Below, piece after piece: positions 1 through 8,971 of a DNA stretch of 64,000 bases. This DNA comes from DATFVA01 sp963747755 (GTDB lineage: Bacteria; Bacteroidota; Ignavibacteria; Ignavibacteriales; Ignavibacteriaceae): positions 389,132 to 453,131 of the forward strand of contig CAVVGK010000018.1 of the NCBI GenBank assembly GCA_963747755.1. The letters run 5' to 3'. Made by a program: the position numbers and the translations under genes. The notes below the pieces were generated by a model, which saw only the letters and a program-made list of their open reading frames with translations, did not search any database and was not told the origin of the DNA. How positions within the stretch are numbered: the stretch's first letter is position 1; each line of letters starts with the position of its first letter.

Positions 1-698
1 TCTGTAGTAAGGATAATTCCATTATAATTTTTGTTCCCTTCCCAGGTGTAATATTTTTGGTTTCCGGAATTCCCCCCGGGTTTGTAAATCCACTCCTTTA
101 TCATGTTGTCATCGTCAAGGAACAATTCAAAAACATCATTTGGGGTTATTCCGGTATTGTTTCTATAAGTTACGATCAGTTTATTTCCGGATTCCTTACT
201 TAAAGGAAATTGCTGCTTGCCATCTAAAGTAATATCGATGTTCTTATCCCATAAAAGATGAAACGGGAATAACAGCCAGTATTGATCATTAACAAATTTC
301 GGGTCAATAAATTTGGTTATTGCGTTGGTGGTATCCATCTGGTTCCTGTTATAAGCATACTCGGTGTTTTTTCCATCCTTATCTGGACCTTTATATATTA
401 CTTTGCCTGAGTTAGGTTCCCATACCCAGCTTCTCTTTACACTCGCTACATCACTCCGGTCGTTGAAAGTAAAACTAATTGATGTGACATTTGAAAAAGA
501 TTGCACTCCGTATTTGTCTGCAATCCATCCCGGCAGTGAATTATTTGCGGTTTTTTCCTGTGAATACAACCTGGTATTGACCAAAACCGCTATCAATAAA
601 ATCAAAGTGATCGATAAGCAGGAAACTGATCTCGCTTCTTTTGTTATAGATAGTGTTATGTGGCTGACAAAAAGAGACATTAAAATCTTTACTCCCAT
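1..698 (-). CDS. Secreted protein of unknown function, 3' end outside window
   Basis: The minus strand is open from the left edge to an ATG at 698, giving about 232 residues with the C-terminus missing. A second in-frame ATG at 680 (MSLFVSHITLSI) has a GGGAG ribosome site 11 bases upstream, so it is the likelier start. A hydrophobic stretch (SITLILLIAVLVN) followed by RLYSQE looks like a signal peptide with cleavage near residue 45. The mature part is rich in W, Y, N and D (GWIADKYGV, YWLLFPFHLLWDK), which suits a periplasmic or surface beta protein. I do not recognise the family. The overlapping plus-strand frame at 364-708 is antisense to it. Confidence 0.7.
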   Translation of the reverse strand, partial: MGVKILMSLFVSHITLSITKEARSVSCLSITLILLIAVLVNTRLYSQEKTANNSLPGWIADKYGVQSFSNVTSISFTFNDRSDVASVKRSWVWEPNSGKVIYKGPDKDGKNTEYAYNRNQMDTTNAITKFIDPKFVNDQYWLLFPFHLLWDKNIDITLDGKQQFPLSKESGNKLIVTYRNNTGITPNDVFELFLDDDNMIKEWIYKPGGNSGNQKYYTWEGNKNYNGIILTT

Positions 699-1290
699 TT
701 ATAGCTGATTAAGGCAAGGAAACTAAATCAAGTTAGACCCATATCATATATAAGATTTTATTCTGAATCACACAACCCCCGGGATAATCAGATTTTATAA
801 TCCTGCATTTTTTTAAATGCCTTATTAGCCGAAGGTTTGAGAGCAGGGGGGAGATATACCTGATGGATATCAACGGTGATAAGATAAAATGGATCGCAGA
901 GAGTAAAGAGAGAGGAAAAGGGGAGAGAGTTGAGCGCAAAGCAAAGGTTGAGTAAATCTTCAGTGGAGATTGAGCGAGGATTAACAGAGCGCAGGCAGAA
1001 ACAAGGTAGAAGTCAATCAGATGTTGAGAGTAAAGACCAGTTGAAGCCCGGACAAAGGGCGAGCAGAGGAAGGGTTAGTGTTAATTAGCCAGTCAGAGGA
1101 TTATCAGGCGCCTGTTAGAGGCCGAGAGATGGCCGGGAGAATATCCTTAATATTGCGGCCGATTTGTTATCATACAAATCAGTTGATACTTGAAACTGAT
1201 AGCTGCATATATACTAAATAATATGGTTATAATTCAATCTTTTAATTATTTTTCATGCTATTACTTCTTAGTTATATTAAGATAAGATTT
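699..1290. other. Intergenic stretch, purine-rich on the plus strand
   Basis: About 590 bases lie between the divergent secreted protein and the glucosidase. Bases 840-1140 are strongly G+A-rich on the plus strand and hold only very short frames, for example 30 codons from the ATG at 863. No RNA gene, terminator or clear promoter was recognised. Confidence 0.5.
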
Positions 1291-3783
1291 ATGTTGAAGA
1301 AAATATTAATATTTGTATTTATGACAGCTTTAATTAAAAATACATATGCTGATTTTCAATTTGCCGGGAATATTATTTCAGCAGAGAAATATGACGATAG
1401 AGTAGAATTTAAGCTCAGTAATGCATTATTTAACCTGTATGTTTTGAATGATGACATGATTCGTTTCAGGTTCACAAATCAGGAAGAATTTTCAGAAGCT
1501 CCTTCTTATGCTGTTATAACTCACCCTTCAGGTCAATTTTCATATATCGAAAGCGCCGATTATTACGAGATCCAAACAAAAGAACTGATTGTAAGGGTTT
1601 CGAAATCCCCGTGCAGGGTAAGCATTTATGATGAAAATATGCACCTGCTGAATGAAGATGAAAAAAGCTTCGGAGTAGCTTTTGATGCAGATGAAGTCCG
1701 CTGCTTTAAAACATTATTTGAAGATGAACTGTTTTATGGATTAGGAGAAAAGACCGGGAGCTTGAAGAAGAATAGCCAACAGTGGACGATGTGGAATTCT
1801 GATACTCCTGATTATACAGAAAACCAGGATCCTCTCTACCAGTCTATACCTTTCTTTATCGGGATCAGGAACCATAAAGCTTACGGAATATTTTTTGATA
1901 ATACGTATCGGTCATATTTTAATATGGGTGCAAGCAACAACCGCTTTTACTGGTTTGGTGCCGAGAAGGGTGAGCTTGATTATTATTTTATAAATGGACC
2001 TGAGATAAAAAAGGTCATTTCTCTTTATACGATGCTTACAGGCAGAATGGAAATGCCGCCAATGTGGGCACTTGGATACCAGCAGAGCAAATGGAGCTAT
2101 TACCCTGAGTCGACAGTCACTACCCTGGCACAAACATTCCGTGATAAGAATATCCCCTGCGATGTAATCTACCTCGATATCCATTATATGAACGGATACA
2201 GGGTATTTACCTGGAACCGTGACAGGTTTCCCCATCCTTCCAAAATGCTTAACCATCTTGAGGAACAGGGATTTAAGGTGATTACTATTGTCGATCCAGG
2301 GGTAAAGGCTGACTCAATAGATTATAAAGTTGCTGCTGAAGGATTACAAAATGATCTTTTCATTAAATATCCTGATGGTGTGGTGTACCAGGGAGAGGTA
2401 TGGCCGGGGTGGGCATATTTTCCTGATTTTACCAAGAAGAAAACACGTGAGTGGTGGGGTAAGCAAAATGCTGAATTATTGAAACAAGGTGTGGCTGGAA
2501 TATGGAATGATATGAATGAACCTTCTGCGTGGGGACAGGCAATTCCTGATATAATTCAGTTCGATGATAATGGTTTTGGAGCGACTTACAAGAAGATACA
2601 CAATATTTATGCGCTGGAGATGGCAAAGGCCACTTTTGAGGGAATCAAGAATAACCTCCCGGATAAACGTCCTTTTATTCTTACCCGTGCAGGATTTGCA
2701 GGCATTCAGAGATATGCAGCTGTTTGGACTGGCGACAACGCTGCCAGCGAGGCGCATCTTAAATTAGCCTGTACAATGGTTCAAGGTTTAAGTCTTAGCG
2801 GCGTTCCATTCTGCGGAAGTGATGTAGGCGGTTTTTTCGGATCACCTTCGCAAAGATTATATACAAGATGGATGGAGTTGGGTGCGTTCACTCCTTTTTA
2901 CCGGGGACATACAATAATTAATACGCGCGATCAGGAGCCATGGGCATTCGGCGAAGAAGTGGAAAGGTGGGTAAAGGATATAATGGAAATTCGTTACCAA
3001 CTGCTCCCGTTCTTCTATACAGAATTTCATAATTCATCGGAGACCGGAGTGCCGATTGTTCGTTCTATGTTCCTTAATTACCAGGATGATGAGGAGTGCT
3101 ATTCCAATGAAGCACAGTTTCAGTATATGATAGGCGAGAACCTGCTCGTTGCTCCGGTGCTGTCAGAGTTTGAAAATTCAAAGAAGTTGTACCTTCCGGA
3201 AGGTCAGTGGCTTGGCTGGTGGGATAATAAAGTATATGAGGGGGGGCAGTGGATACTTGTGGATGCCCCGATTGATAAGATACCCCTCTATATAAAGCAG
3301 GGCGGTGTAATTCCTATGCGTGAGAAAATGGAATATATCGGAGAACATACTCAGGACGCGAGTAGTCTAATACTCAAAATTTTCCCCGGTGAGGAATCAA
3401 AGAATGAGTTCTACCAGGATGACGGGCAGAGTCTGAAGTACCAGGAAGGGGATTATCTGGTGACAAACATAACGGTAAGCAATAATCCAATTCTGGATAT
3501 CAAACTAGAGAAAAAAGAAGGCAATTACATTCCGGAAATAATTTCGTATCTGCTCAAAATTTACAGAACTGAACCCGTTACAAGTGTAACGGTAAACGGG
3601 CATCAGCTTAACCGATTTACACAAAAAGATTACCTTGATAGAAACGAAGCAGGATACCACTTCGATTCTGCGATGAAGATGCTCGTAATTAAATATGTCT
3701 CCGAAAGACATACCGGTACTGGAGGAGATCCGATTTCACTCAAATATAACTATAATTCTAAAATAGAGTTTAAGGTTGAGTAA
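1291..3783 (+). CDS. Glycoside hydrolase family 31 alpha-glucosidase, exported
   Basis: This is a retaining alpha-glycosidase that hydrolyses terminal alpha-glucosidic (or xylosidic) bonds, probably in the periplasm or at the surface. The GH31 (beta/alpha)8 core is clear: MPPMWALGYQQSKWSYY, IYLDIHYMNGYRVFTWN, the nucleophile motif GIWNDMNEPS (Asp in WNDMNE), the acid/base motif WTGDNAA, and GVPFCGSDVGGFFG followed by GAFTPFYRGH. The N-terminal galactose-mutarotase-like domain (YGLGEKTGSL) and C-terminal beta domains are present, and about 830 residues is normal for the family. I chose the ATG at 1291 because it gives a compact signal peptide (MLKKILIFVFMTALIKNTYA); an in-frame ATG lies at 1255. 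It is monocistronic and abuts the convergent HiPIP gene with no gap. Confidence 0.93.
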   Translation: MLKKILIFVFMTALIKNTYADFQFAGNIISAEKYDDRVEFKLSNALFNLYVLNDDMIRFRFTNQEEFSEAPSYAVITHPSGQFSYIESADYYEIQTKELIVRVSKSPCRVSIYDENMHLLNEDEKSFGVAFDADEVRCFKTLFEDELFYGLGEKTGSLKKNSQQWTMWNSDTPDYTENQDPLYQSIPFFIGIRNHKAYGIFFDNTYRSYFNMGASNNRFYWFGAEKGELDYYFINGPEIKKVISLYTMLTGRMEMPPMWALGYQQSKWSYYPESTVTTLAQTFRDKNIPCDVIYLDIHYMNGYRVFTWNRDRFPHPSKMLNHLEEQGFKVITIVDPGVKADSIDYKVAAEGLQNDLFIKYPDGVVYQGEVWPGWAYFPDFTKKKTREWWGKQNAELLKQGVAGIWNDMNEPSAWGQAIPDIIQFDDNGFGATYKKIHNIYALEMAKATFEGIKNNLPDKRPFILTRAGFAGIQRYAAVWTGDNAASEAHLKLACTMVQGLSLSGVPFCGSDVGGFFGSPSQRLYTRWMELGAFTPFYRGHTIINTRDQEPWAFGEEVERWVKDIMEIRYQLLPFFYTEFHNSSETGVPIVRSMFLNYQDDEECYSNEAQFQYMIGENLLVAPVLSEFENSKKLYLPEGQWLGWWDNKVYEGGQWILVDAPIDKIPLYIKQGGVIPMREKMEYIGEHTQDASSLILKIFPGEESKNEFYQDDGQSLKYQEGDYLVTNITVSNNPILDIKLEKKEGNYIPEIISYLLKIYRTEPVTSVTVNGHQLNRFTQKDYLDRNEAGYHFDSAMKMLVIKYVSERHTGTGGDPISLKYNYNSKIEFKVE

Positions 3784-4161
3784 TCAGCCGACTGTTTTTG
3801 GTTTTACCATCCATTGGTCGCAATAGCCAGTGGGGTTAATAGGACCCTTAACCAGTTCACAAGTTCCGCAGGGACCGCTGGCCGTCGGTGGTCTCCAGTG
3901 AAGGCAATTACTGCAATATTTATCCTCGTTTGGAGTTTGTCCGGTATAGTTATATTGTTTGCGGGTGGCAAGATCAGCATCTGAAAGCTTACTTACATCA
4001 CTGCAGGGATCGCTGGCATTCGACTGTTGTCCTGAGTTTTCATTTTCAGCAGGCTTTTTTTCACCGCCGCCGCAAGCCGCAAGTAAAGTACTTCCTCCAA
4101 ACAGTATAGATCCTGAGAAGAAAAGGTTTTTAAGAAAGATTTTCCGTGAAAGTTTTCTCAT
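3784..4161 (-). CDS. High-potential iron-sulfur protein (HiPIP), lipoprotein type
   Basis: This is a small periplasmic electron carrier expected to bind one [4Fe-4S] cluster. The cluster motif is Cys83-x2-Cys86-x14-Cys101-x12-Cys114 (YCSNCLHW, GTCELVKG, TGYCDQW), which fits the HiPIP pattern; Cys98 is an extra cysteine. The N-terminus has basic residues, a hydrophobic stretch and a lipobox ending LLAAC (Cys30), so it is probably tethered to a membrane by lipid, unlike the usual Tat-exported soluble HiPIP. The length of 125 residues with a linker rich in N, S and E is normal. It is alone and convergent with the glucosidase gene. What it donates electrons to cannot be told from the neighbours. 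Confidence 0.85.
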   Translation of the reverse strand: MRKLSRKIFLKNLFFSGSILFGGSTLLAACGGGEKKPAENENSGQQSNASDPCSDVSKLSDADLATRKQYNYTGQTPNEDKYCSNCLHWRPPTASGPCGTCELVKGPINPTGYCDQWMVKPKTVG

Positions 4162-4369
4162 TGTGACCTCATATTTTGGTTAATGGCTCTCTTCAAATAA
4201 TCCTTAGAATTATAGGCTTTGAACCTATACAAAATTATTTATTCAAGTTAGTAGAAATCTTGAGATATTTCACATCCGTAATAAGAACAGCCGAAAGACA
4301 AAGAAACGCATAAAGTATTGCGCAAATGGAGGAGAGCATTATTAAAGATTCAGTGTTCGCCACAACCTT

Positions 4370-5650
4370 TTAAGGCTGGTTAAGGGTGAATGAATTTTCT
4401 GCAATAAGCGACATGTTATAATAAACCCTGCATTTGTACATCCCGGGTTCTCTTCTTTTTGTTACTGAAACTGAGTTTGATAGAACCGTTGAAATATTAT
4501 TTGGTCCGAATTTAAATGTTTTGTGGTAAAATGAACTGTTGTCAGGGGAGATCCATTCTATTCTGATAGTAGAGTTAATGGACTTTATCCGGGTATCAAT
4601 AATACTGATAACTGCGTGTACTTTTCCTTTTGGAGAAATGATAAAATTGTTTCTTATTCCAAATGCTTTCTTTGTTTTTTTACCCACTTTGCTGCAGAAT
4701 ATTATATCAGCATCAATACCTTTAATCTGAGCTATCCTCAATTCCTCTTTCTTCTCAGGTACAAGCCTGAATCTCTTTTCAGTTATGAGCCTGTTATAGA
4801 GGTAAACTTTAAGGCTGTAATTACCTGACTCTCTGGATTTATTGTTTGCAGAAATTGCACTGCCGACTTCGGTAGTTGTATCAAATGGTAATATCGAAAA
4901 ATTTTTACTGTAAAATGGTTTGTCCTCGTTATCGCACCATTTAATTTCACCTGAAAATTCCTTTCCTTTATAAAATTCTTTATTAAAAAATTTAATCGCT
5001 GCAAATACTTTGGATTTGTTTTTTATTTCAAACGAGGGGATAGTATCTCCCGACATCCCATCATTATGGTTAATAGTTTTATCAAGGGTGATGACTGCGG
5101 AAACAGGGTGGGAGTAATCCTTAGGAAATACTGCCGCGGAATCCGCATTATAATTAACGATTGTAAAGTTAGTTTCAACTGCTAGCTCTCTGAATAGGTA
5201 GACTCTTAATTTGTATTTACCGTTTTCCCTTCTGTCCGCCGGAATAGAAATTATACTGCATATCTCCGATACGGTATCGTCAGCAGCTATATCCTCCCGT
5301 TTCATAAAGAATGAATTTCCATCAGGATTTATCCAATCTATATGGACCATTACATCACGGCCAGGATGAAGTTCGCGATTTAATAACTTAATTGAGGCGT
5401 AGACTTTTGATCTTTCCCCGGAAGTAAATGTATTTGAAATAAGCTGACGCCCTGCCTCATCTCTTCCTTTGTAGAGTTGTACTAATACATCCAAATCAGT
5501 AGTATCCTTTGGTGAATATAGAACGGTGCTCTCTTCTTGACCTACTACAGGATCGAGACGAGATGAACAGCCTGTACATACCATGGTGCACAGAATGGTT
5601 AAGTACGTCATGACAATAGCTAAAGAATTTGATGCGCGATATCTCTCCAT
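4370..5650 (-). CDS. Lipoprotein with three tandem Ig-like repeats, unknown function
   Basis: This is a 426-residue lipoprotein with a signal peptide ending in the lipobox VCTGC. The mature part is three copies of an approximately 110-residue beta-rich module. Each copy has a [SG]KV[YFH]A block, a central [IE]W[ICS] block (DWINPDGNSF, KWCDNEDKPF, EWISPDNSSF) and a closing block of the type G[KNM]Y[KS][LC][RK]VY (GKYKLRVYLF, GNYSLKVYLY, GMYKCRVYYN). It is the last gene of the eight-gene poly-gamma-glutamate operon, five bases after the acyltransferase gene. No catalytic motif was seen; it may be a structural or polymer-contacting surface component. Confidence 0.8.
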   Translation of the reverse strand: MERYRASNSLAIVMTYLTILCTMVCTGCSSRLDPVVGQEESTVLYSPKDTTDLDVLVQLYKGRDEAGRQLISNTFTSGERSKVYASIKLLNRELHPGRDVMVHIDWINPDGNSFFMKREDIAADDTVSEICSIISIPADRRENGKYKLRVYLFRELAVETNFTIVNYNADSAAVFPKDYSHPVSAVITLDKTINHNDGMSGDTIPSFEIKNKSKVFAAIKFFNKEFYKGKEFSGEIKWCDNEDKPFYSKNFSILPFDTTTEVGSAISANNKSRESGNYSLKVYLYNRLITEKRFRLVPEKKEELRIAQIKGIDADIIFCSKVGKKTKKAFGIRNNFIISPKGKVHAVISIIDTRIKSINSTIRIEWISPDNSSFYHKTFKFGPNNISTVLSNSVSVTKRREPGMYKCRVYYNMSLIAENSFTLNQP

Positions 5651-5655
5651 GGTAC

Positions 5656-6807
5656 CTATATCATCTTAATTATCATATTAGAACTTCTCTGCTTAACTTT
5701 CCAGAACCATGCAGAAAGCAGAAGCATTACCGTGAGCAATAATGCAGCTCCGATAAGTGTTTCGGTGAGGTCACCTACACGGTAAAAGAAATTTATGCGC
5801 TTCGAAAATATGCCAAGCAAAGCGATATGCATACAATAAAAGAAGAGCGGAACCTTCCCTATAATACCGACAACATCAAGAACCTTTGGAATATATTTGA
5901 ATAATGCTATAAAGAAAGCTACTCCTGCAACTACGCTTGCAAAGAACCAGATACTGAAGTATAAACTAGGAGGATACTTCTGATCGAAAAAGAAGGAGTA
6001 TGAGCCTATCTCAGAGAAAGGAAATATGTTGCCGTAGCCCCGAATCATCCTTATGCCAAAAGCTATTAAGAAAGCGACGAGGGCAATACCTAAACTGTAT
6101 AAGATTTTCTCCCTATCGGTTTTCCAGGCTTGAAGCCAGAAGGGTGCCATTACAGATCCCAGAACAGCTATCGCAAACCATGGGATCACAGGATATTTAT
6201 TAAATTCACCTGCATCAACGAATGACTGCATCAAAACCATCTGCCAGGTACTTTTTGGGTCATAATGAATCTGCAGCAGAAGTGGGTGGATCAGAAGTAT
6301 TGCTATCCCTAAAACAAGCCTATACTCCCATTTAAACTGTATTATTAAGGTCAATAGGATCATTGACATCCCTATGGAGGATATTATACCAAGGTGGAAT
6401 GGATCGAAACGTTCGAAGCCGCTCCAGGATGAATTCACCCACGTTATCTGGAGTAGGACCAGGAAAAGGCTTCGTTTAATCAGGTCCCATCTTATCTTTT
6501 TAACAGCGATCCCTTTCTGCGTTCTTTTCTGAAATGTGAACCATACCATGGCTCCATTCATCATAAGAAAGCCAGGTGCACAGAGGTAGGATGAATAACG
6601 AAGAATTACCTGTCCCCATGATGAGAAAAGCGGATCAAGCGGGTCAAGATATTTCCAGATGGAGTTGAGATAATAGGAACTGTGATCGAGCAGCATCAGG
6701 ATTACGATAAAGCCTCTGAACTGGTCAATAAATTCGAATCGTCCAGGTTTGGATTTGACAACATCTGATTTCTTTTCCCCTATCACGGTTTCAAGTTCTG
6801 CCAGCAT
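5656..6807 (-). CDS. DUF1624 / heparan-alpha-glucosaminide N-acetyltransferase-like membrane protein
   Basis: This is a polytopic inner-membrane protein with around ten hydrophobic segments. The diagnostic N-terminal motif is FIDQFRGFIVILMLLDHSSY: the family's 'R-x-x-x-[IL]D-x-x-R-G' block with a membrane Asp-His pair. Family members move acyl groups from cytoplasmic acyl-CoA to sugars or amines on the other side of the membrane. Its place in a poly-gamma-glutamate operon suggests a role in modifying or anchoring an exported polymer, but this is inferred from position only. The gap to its upstream neighbour is 8 bases. The length of 383 residues is usual. Confidence 0.78.
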   Translation of the reverse strand: MLAELETVIGEKKSDVVKSKPGRFEFIDQFRGFIVILMLLDHSSYYLNSIWKYLDPLDPLFSSWGQVILRYSSYLCAPGFLMMNGAMVWFTFQKRTQKGIAVKKIRWDLIKRSLFLVLLQITWVNSSWSGFERFDPFHLGIISSIGMSMILLTLIIQFKWEYRLVLGIAILLIHPLLLQIHYDPKSTWQMVLMQSFVDAGEFNKYPVIPWFAIAVLGSVMAPFWLQAWKTDREKILYSLGIALVAFLIAFGIRMIRGYGNIFPFSEIGSYSFFFDQKYPPSLYFSIWFFASVVAGVAFFIALFKYIPKVLDVVGIIGKVPLFFYCMHIALLGIFSKRINFFYRVGDLTETLIGAALLLTVMLLLSAWFWKVKQRSSNMIIKMI

Positions 6808-6815
6808 ATTGCTCT

Positions 6816-7817
6816 TTATGGTATTTTGATTATGATTAACCCTTCAATTTCATCGGCAACATAAATGTATTGATCATCAGCAGCAACCCCTTTTGCATAT
6901 TCCGTCTGGACAGTACCGATCCTGAAGGGGGCCGAAGGGTTTGAAACATCGATAATTTGAAGTCCGCGCAGCTCGGTAGCAATGAATACCTTCCCAGAAT
7001 TATAGTATACCTCTTTTGCATAACCACCGGTCTCAAATTTACCAACTAGTTTTATGTTAAGTGAATCAGAAAAATCAATTATTGCGAGCCCCCCTGTACC
7101 AGAAGCAATATATGCTATAGGATGATCAGGATTTATGCAAACATTCTCAGCATATCCTTCGGTATCAACCAATTTAACAAGGGGGTAGTTGCCCCAACCG
7201 GTCTGCAGTTGAGAAATATCATATAAAGCAAGACCCATCTCTCCAACTGCTACCAATGCATAATTTTTGTCAGGTGAACAGTCAACACCCTGGGCATAAC
7301 CGGGAGTTATCAGAGTGCCGCGGGGATCAGGCTGAGATGGATAGCTAATTTCCGCTATACTTACTCCCTCTTCGCTGATCGCGGTTAAAAGAAAGTTTTT
7401 ATATATGCAGAAGTCCTTGCCCGGTTTTATGTTCCTGTTGTTAACTGTCGTGCAGGGTTGACAAGGGTTGGATACATCTACCACAGTTATGCCGAATATT
7501 CCTGAAGCGAGGTATACAATAGTGTCGAGAATTGCAATTTTAGATGAATAACCACGACATCCCTCCGTAAGGTTAAAGATAATCTCCGGGGATAAATGAT
7601 TTGCAATATTTATAATTTCCAACCCGCCTTCGCCCTGAGCTATATAGGCAAGCGTATCTCTTACCACCACGTCCTGAGCGTATCCCGAGGTCCTATATTT
7701 ACCTACTATCTTATACCCGCCGTCGCCGCCCATTATCGAGTCCGGATCATTCGGGGTTCCGCATCCTGATATCAGGATAAAACTTAGTAAGAATGATGAG
7801 ATTATATATTTAATCAT
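6816..7817 (-). CDS. LVIVD-repeat beta-propeller lipoprotein
   Basis: This 333-residue protein has a lipobox (LILISGCGT, Cys19) and a run of LVIVD-type blades: LEIINIANHLSPEII, ITVVDVSNPCQPC, LAIIDFSDS and LQIIDVSNPSAPF, each followed by a G[YG]A or YAK turn (SGYAQDV, GGYAKEV, EYAKGVAAD). Such propellers are surface or periplasmic interaction scaffolds; no enzymatic residues are recognised. It sits between the barrel and acyltransferase genes of the operon, 18 bases after the barrel gene. The Cys pair in VSNPCQPCTTV is unusual for the repeat and may form a disulfide. Confidence 0.85.
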   Translation of the reverse strand: MIKYIISSFLLSFILISGCGTPNDPDSIMGGDGGYKIVGKYRTSGYAQDVVVRDTLAYIAQGEGGLEIINIANHLSPEIIFNLTEGCRGYSSKIAILDTIVYLASGIFGITVVDVSNPCQPCTTVNNRNIKPGKDFCIYKNFLLTAISEEGVSIAEISYPSQPDPRGTLITPGYAQGVDCSPDKNYALVAVGEMGLALYDISQLQTGWGNYPLVKLVDTEGYAENVCINPDHPIAYIASGTGGLAIIDFSDSLNIKLVGKFETGGYAKEVYYNSGKVFIATELRGLQIIDVSNPSAPFRIGTVQTEYAKGVAADDQYIYVADEIEGLIIIKIP

Positions 7818-7835
7818 TTTTTATTTCCTTAGATT

Positions 7836-8969
7836 TTAAAACTTCAAAAGGTAGCTGATTTTAAGTCCCGTCTGATATTGGTCATAGCTTTTTTCATTTG
7901 AGATATATTCAGCGTTAACTGCAGCCGGCGTGTCCGTTTTCCTGTTTGTTAGAGAATAGAAAGCAGTAACTTCAGTATTACCAGGTAAGGTAACGTGATA
8001 CTCAAAATTCAGATCGAATACTTTATCATGACGTCCGGCATGAATAGGATCTATCTCGTAAAATCCGTTAGTTGTAAAGAATGTCCTCTCAAGATTTAAG
8101 TCGACACTGAGAGAATTATTCATCTTAAGAACTCTAGGGAATTTATAGCTTAATCCTGCAAAGTAGTTATGACTGTAGTTATCAGCATTAACATCGTCTG
8201 ATGTCCCTTTACTCTCTCCGGATTCATCATAACCTTTAGCAATAGATTTATAATACTTATATCCGGCATCAACACTTAGATTTTTTGTCAGCGTTTGGAA
8301 TAATCTAATTCCCAGCATAATATCATCACTATCGTACTCAGTGTTATTCTCATCCAGAAAATATCTGTAAAAAGAAGCGTATAGCCTCAACCTTGTCTTT
8401 TTGAATAAATAATGCTGAATCCAAAAGCTGAAATCATCCTTTGAAAATTCATATGGCTTAAATGTCACGGGAGTGTATCCATAAACCGAAATCCAGTCCT
8501 CATCTCTGAAATGCCTTACATAGAAGTCAGGGATATAGGAATAAGATATCATAAAACTTGATTTCGAATAAAAATATTGACGCCAGCTTATACTGAAACG
8601 TGTCCAGTTTTTCACATTATTAAATGTGTACATATTATAAGAAGCATCGAGAGAGAAAATTGATTTCAGTTTTTTAATGATGGTACTCTGGTATGAAACT
8701 TCCCCCGAGTACTGCATCACTAAATCGTCATACCTGTTGATATGAAATCGTCCCTCGTCCTGTCGATCAAGAAAACGCTGCATGTATTTGTCAGAATATT
8801 TGAGAATGTTGCTGTCATAGTATGGACTTATAGAAAACCCCGCCTGCCAGTGTTTGACCTTCTTTTTTGGACTGCCTTCTCCATAACTATCCCCTGAAGA
8901 AAAAAACACCATGATAGTTAATATGAATATCATCCTGTATGACAGCCTGTTTATTACATTATAACTCAT
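7836..8969 (-). CDS. Outer-membrane beta-barrel protein, candidate polymer exporter
   Basis: This 377-residue protein has a signal peptide (hydrophobic FILTIMVFFSSGDSYG). The rest is made of alternating hydrophobic/polar strands dense in Tyr and Phe (FMISYSYIPDFYV, LRLYASFYRYFLD, NYFAGLSYKF) and ends in ISYLLKF with the terminal Phe typical of BAM-inserted barrels. I count roughly a dozen or more strands. It lies two bases after the two-domain secreted protein in the poly-gamma-glutamate operon. A diderm making this polymer needs an outer-membrane route, so a role as exporter or anchor is a reasonable inference but not shown. The family is not recognised. Confidence 0.72.
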   Translation of the reverse strand: MSYNVINRLSYRMIFILTIMVFFSSGDSYGEGSPKKKVKHWQAGFSISPYYDSNILKYSDKYMQRFLDRQDEGRFHINRYDDLVMQYSGEVSYQSTIIKKLKSIFSLDASYNMYTFNNVKNWTRFSISWRQYFYSKSSFMISYSYIPDFYVRHFRDEDWISVYGYTPVTFKPYEFSKDDFSFWIQHYLFKKTRLRLYASFYRYFLDENNTEYDSDDIMLGIRLFQTLTKNLSVDAGYKYYKSIAKGYDESGESKGTSDDVNADNYSHNYFAGLSYKFPRVLKMNNSLSVDLNLERTFFTTNGFYEIDPIHAGRHDKVFDLNFEYHVTLPGNTEVTAFYSLTNRKTDTPAAVNAEYISNEKSYDQYQTGLKISYLLKF

Positions 8970-8971
8970 TT

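Noticed and set aside
364..708. Plus-strand frame of 114 codons at the left edge
   Set aside because: It is antisense to the signal-peptide-bearing minus-strand gene and has no family-like motif.
863..955. 30-codon frame beginning MDINGDKIKWIAES
   Set aside because: Too short, no ribosome site and no continuing frame; probably chance in a purine-rich stretch.
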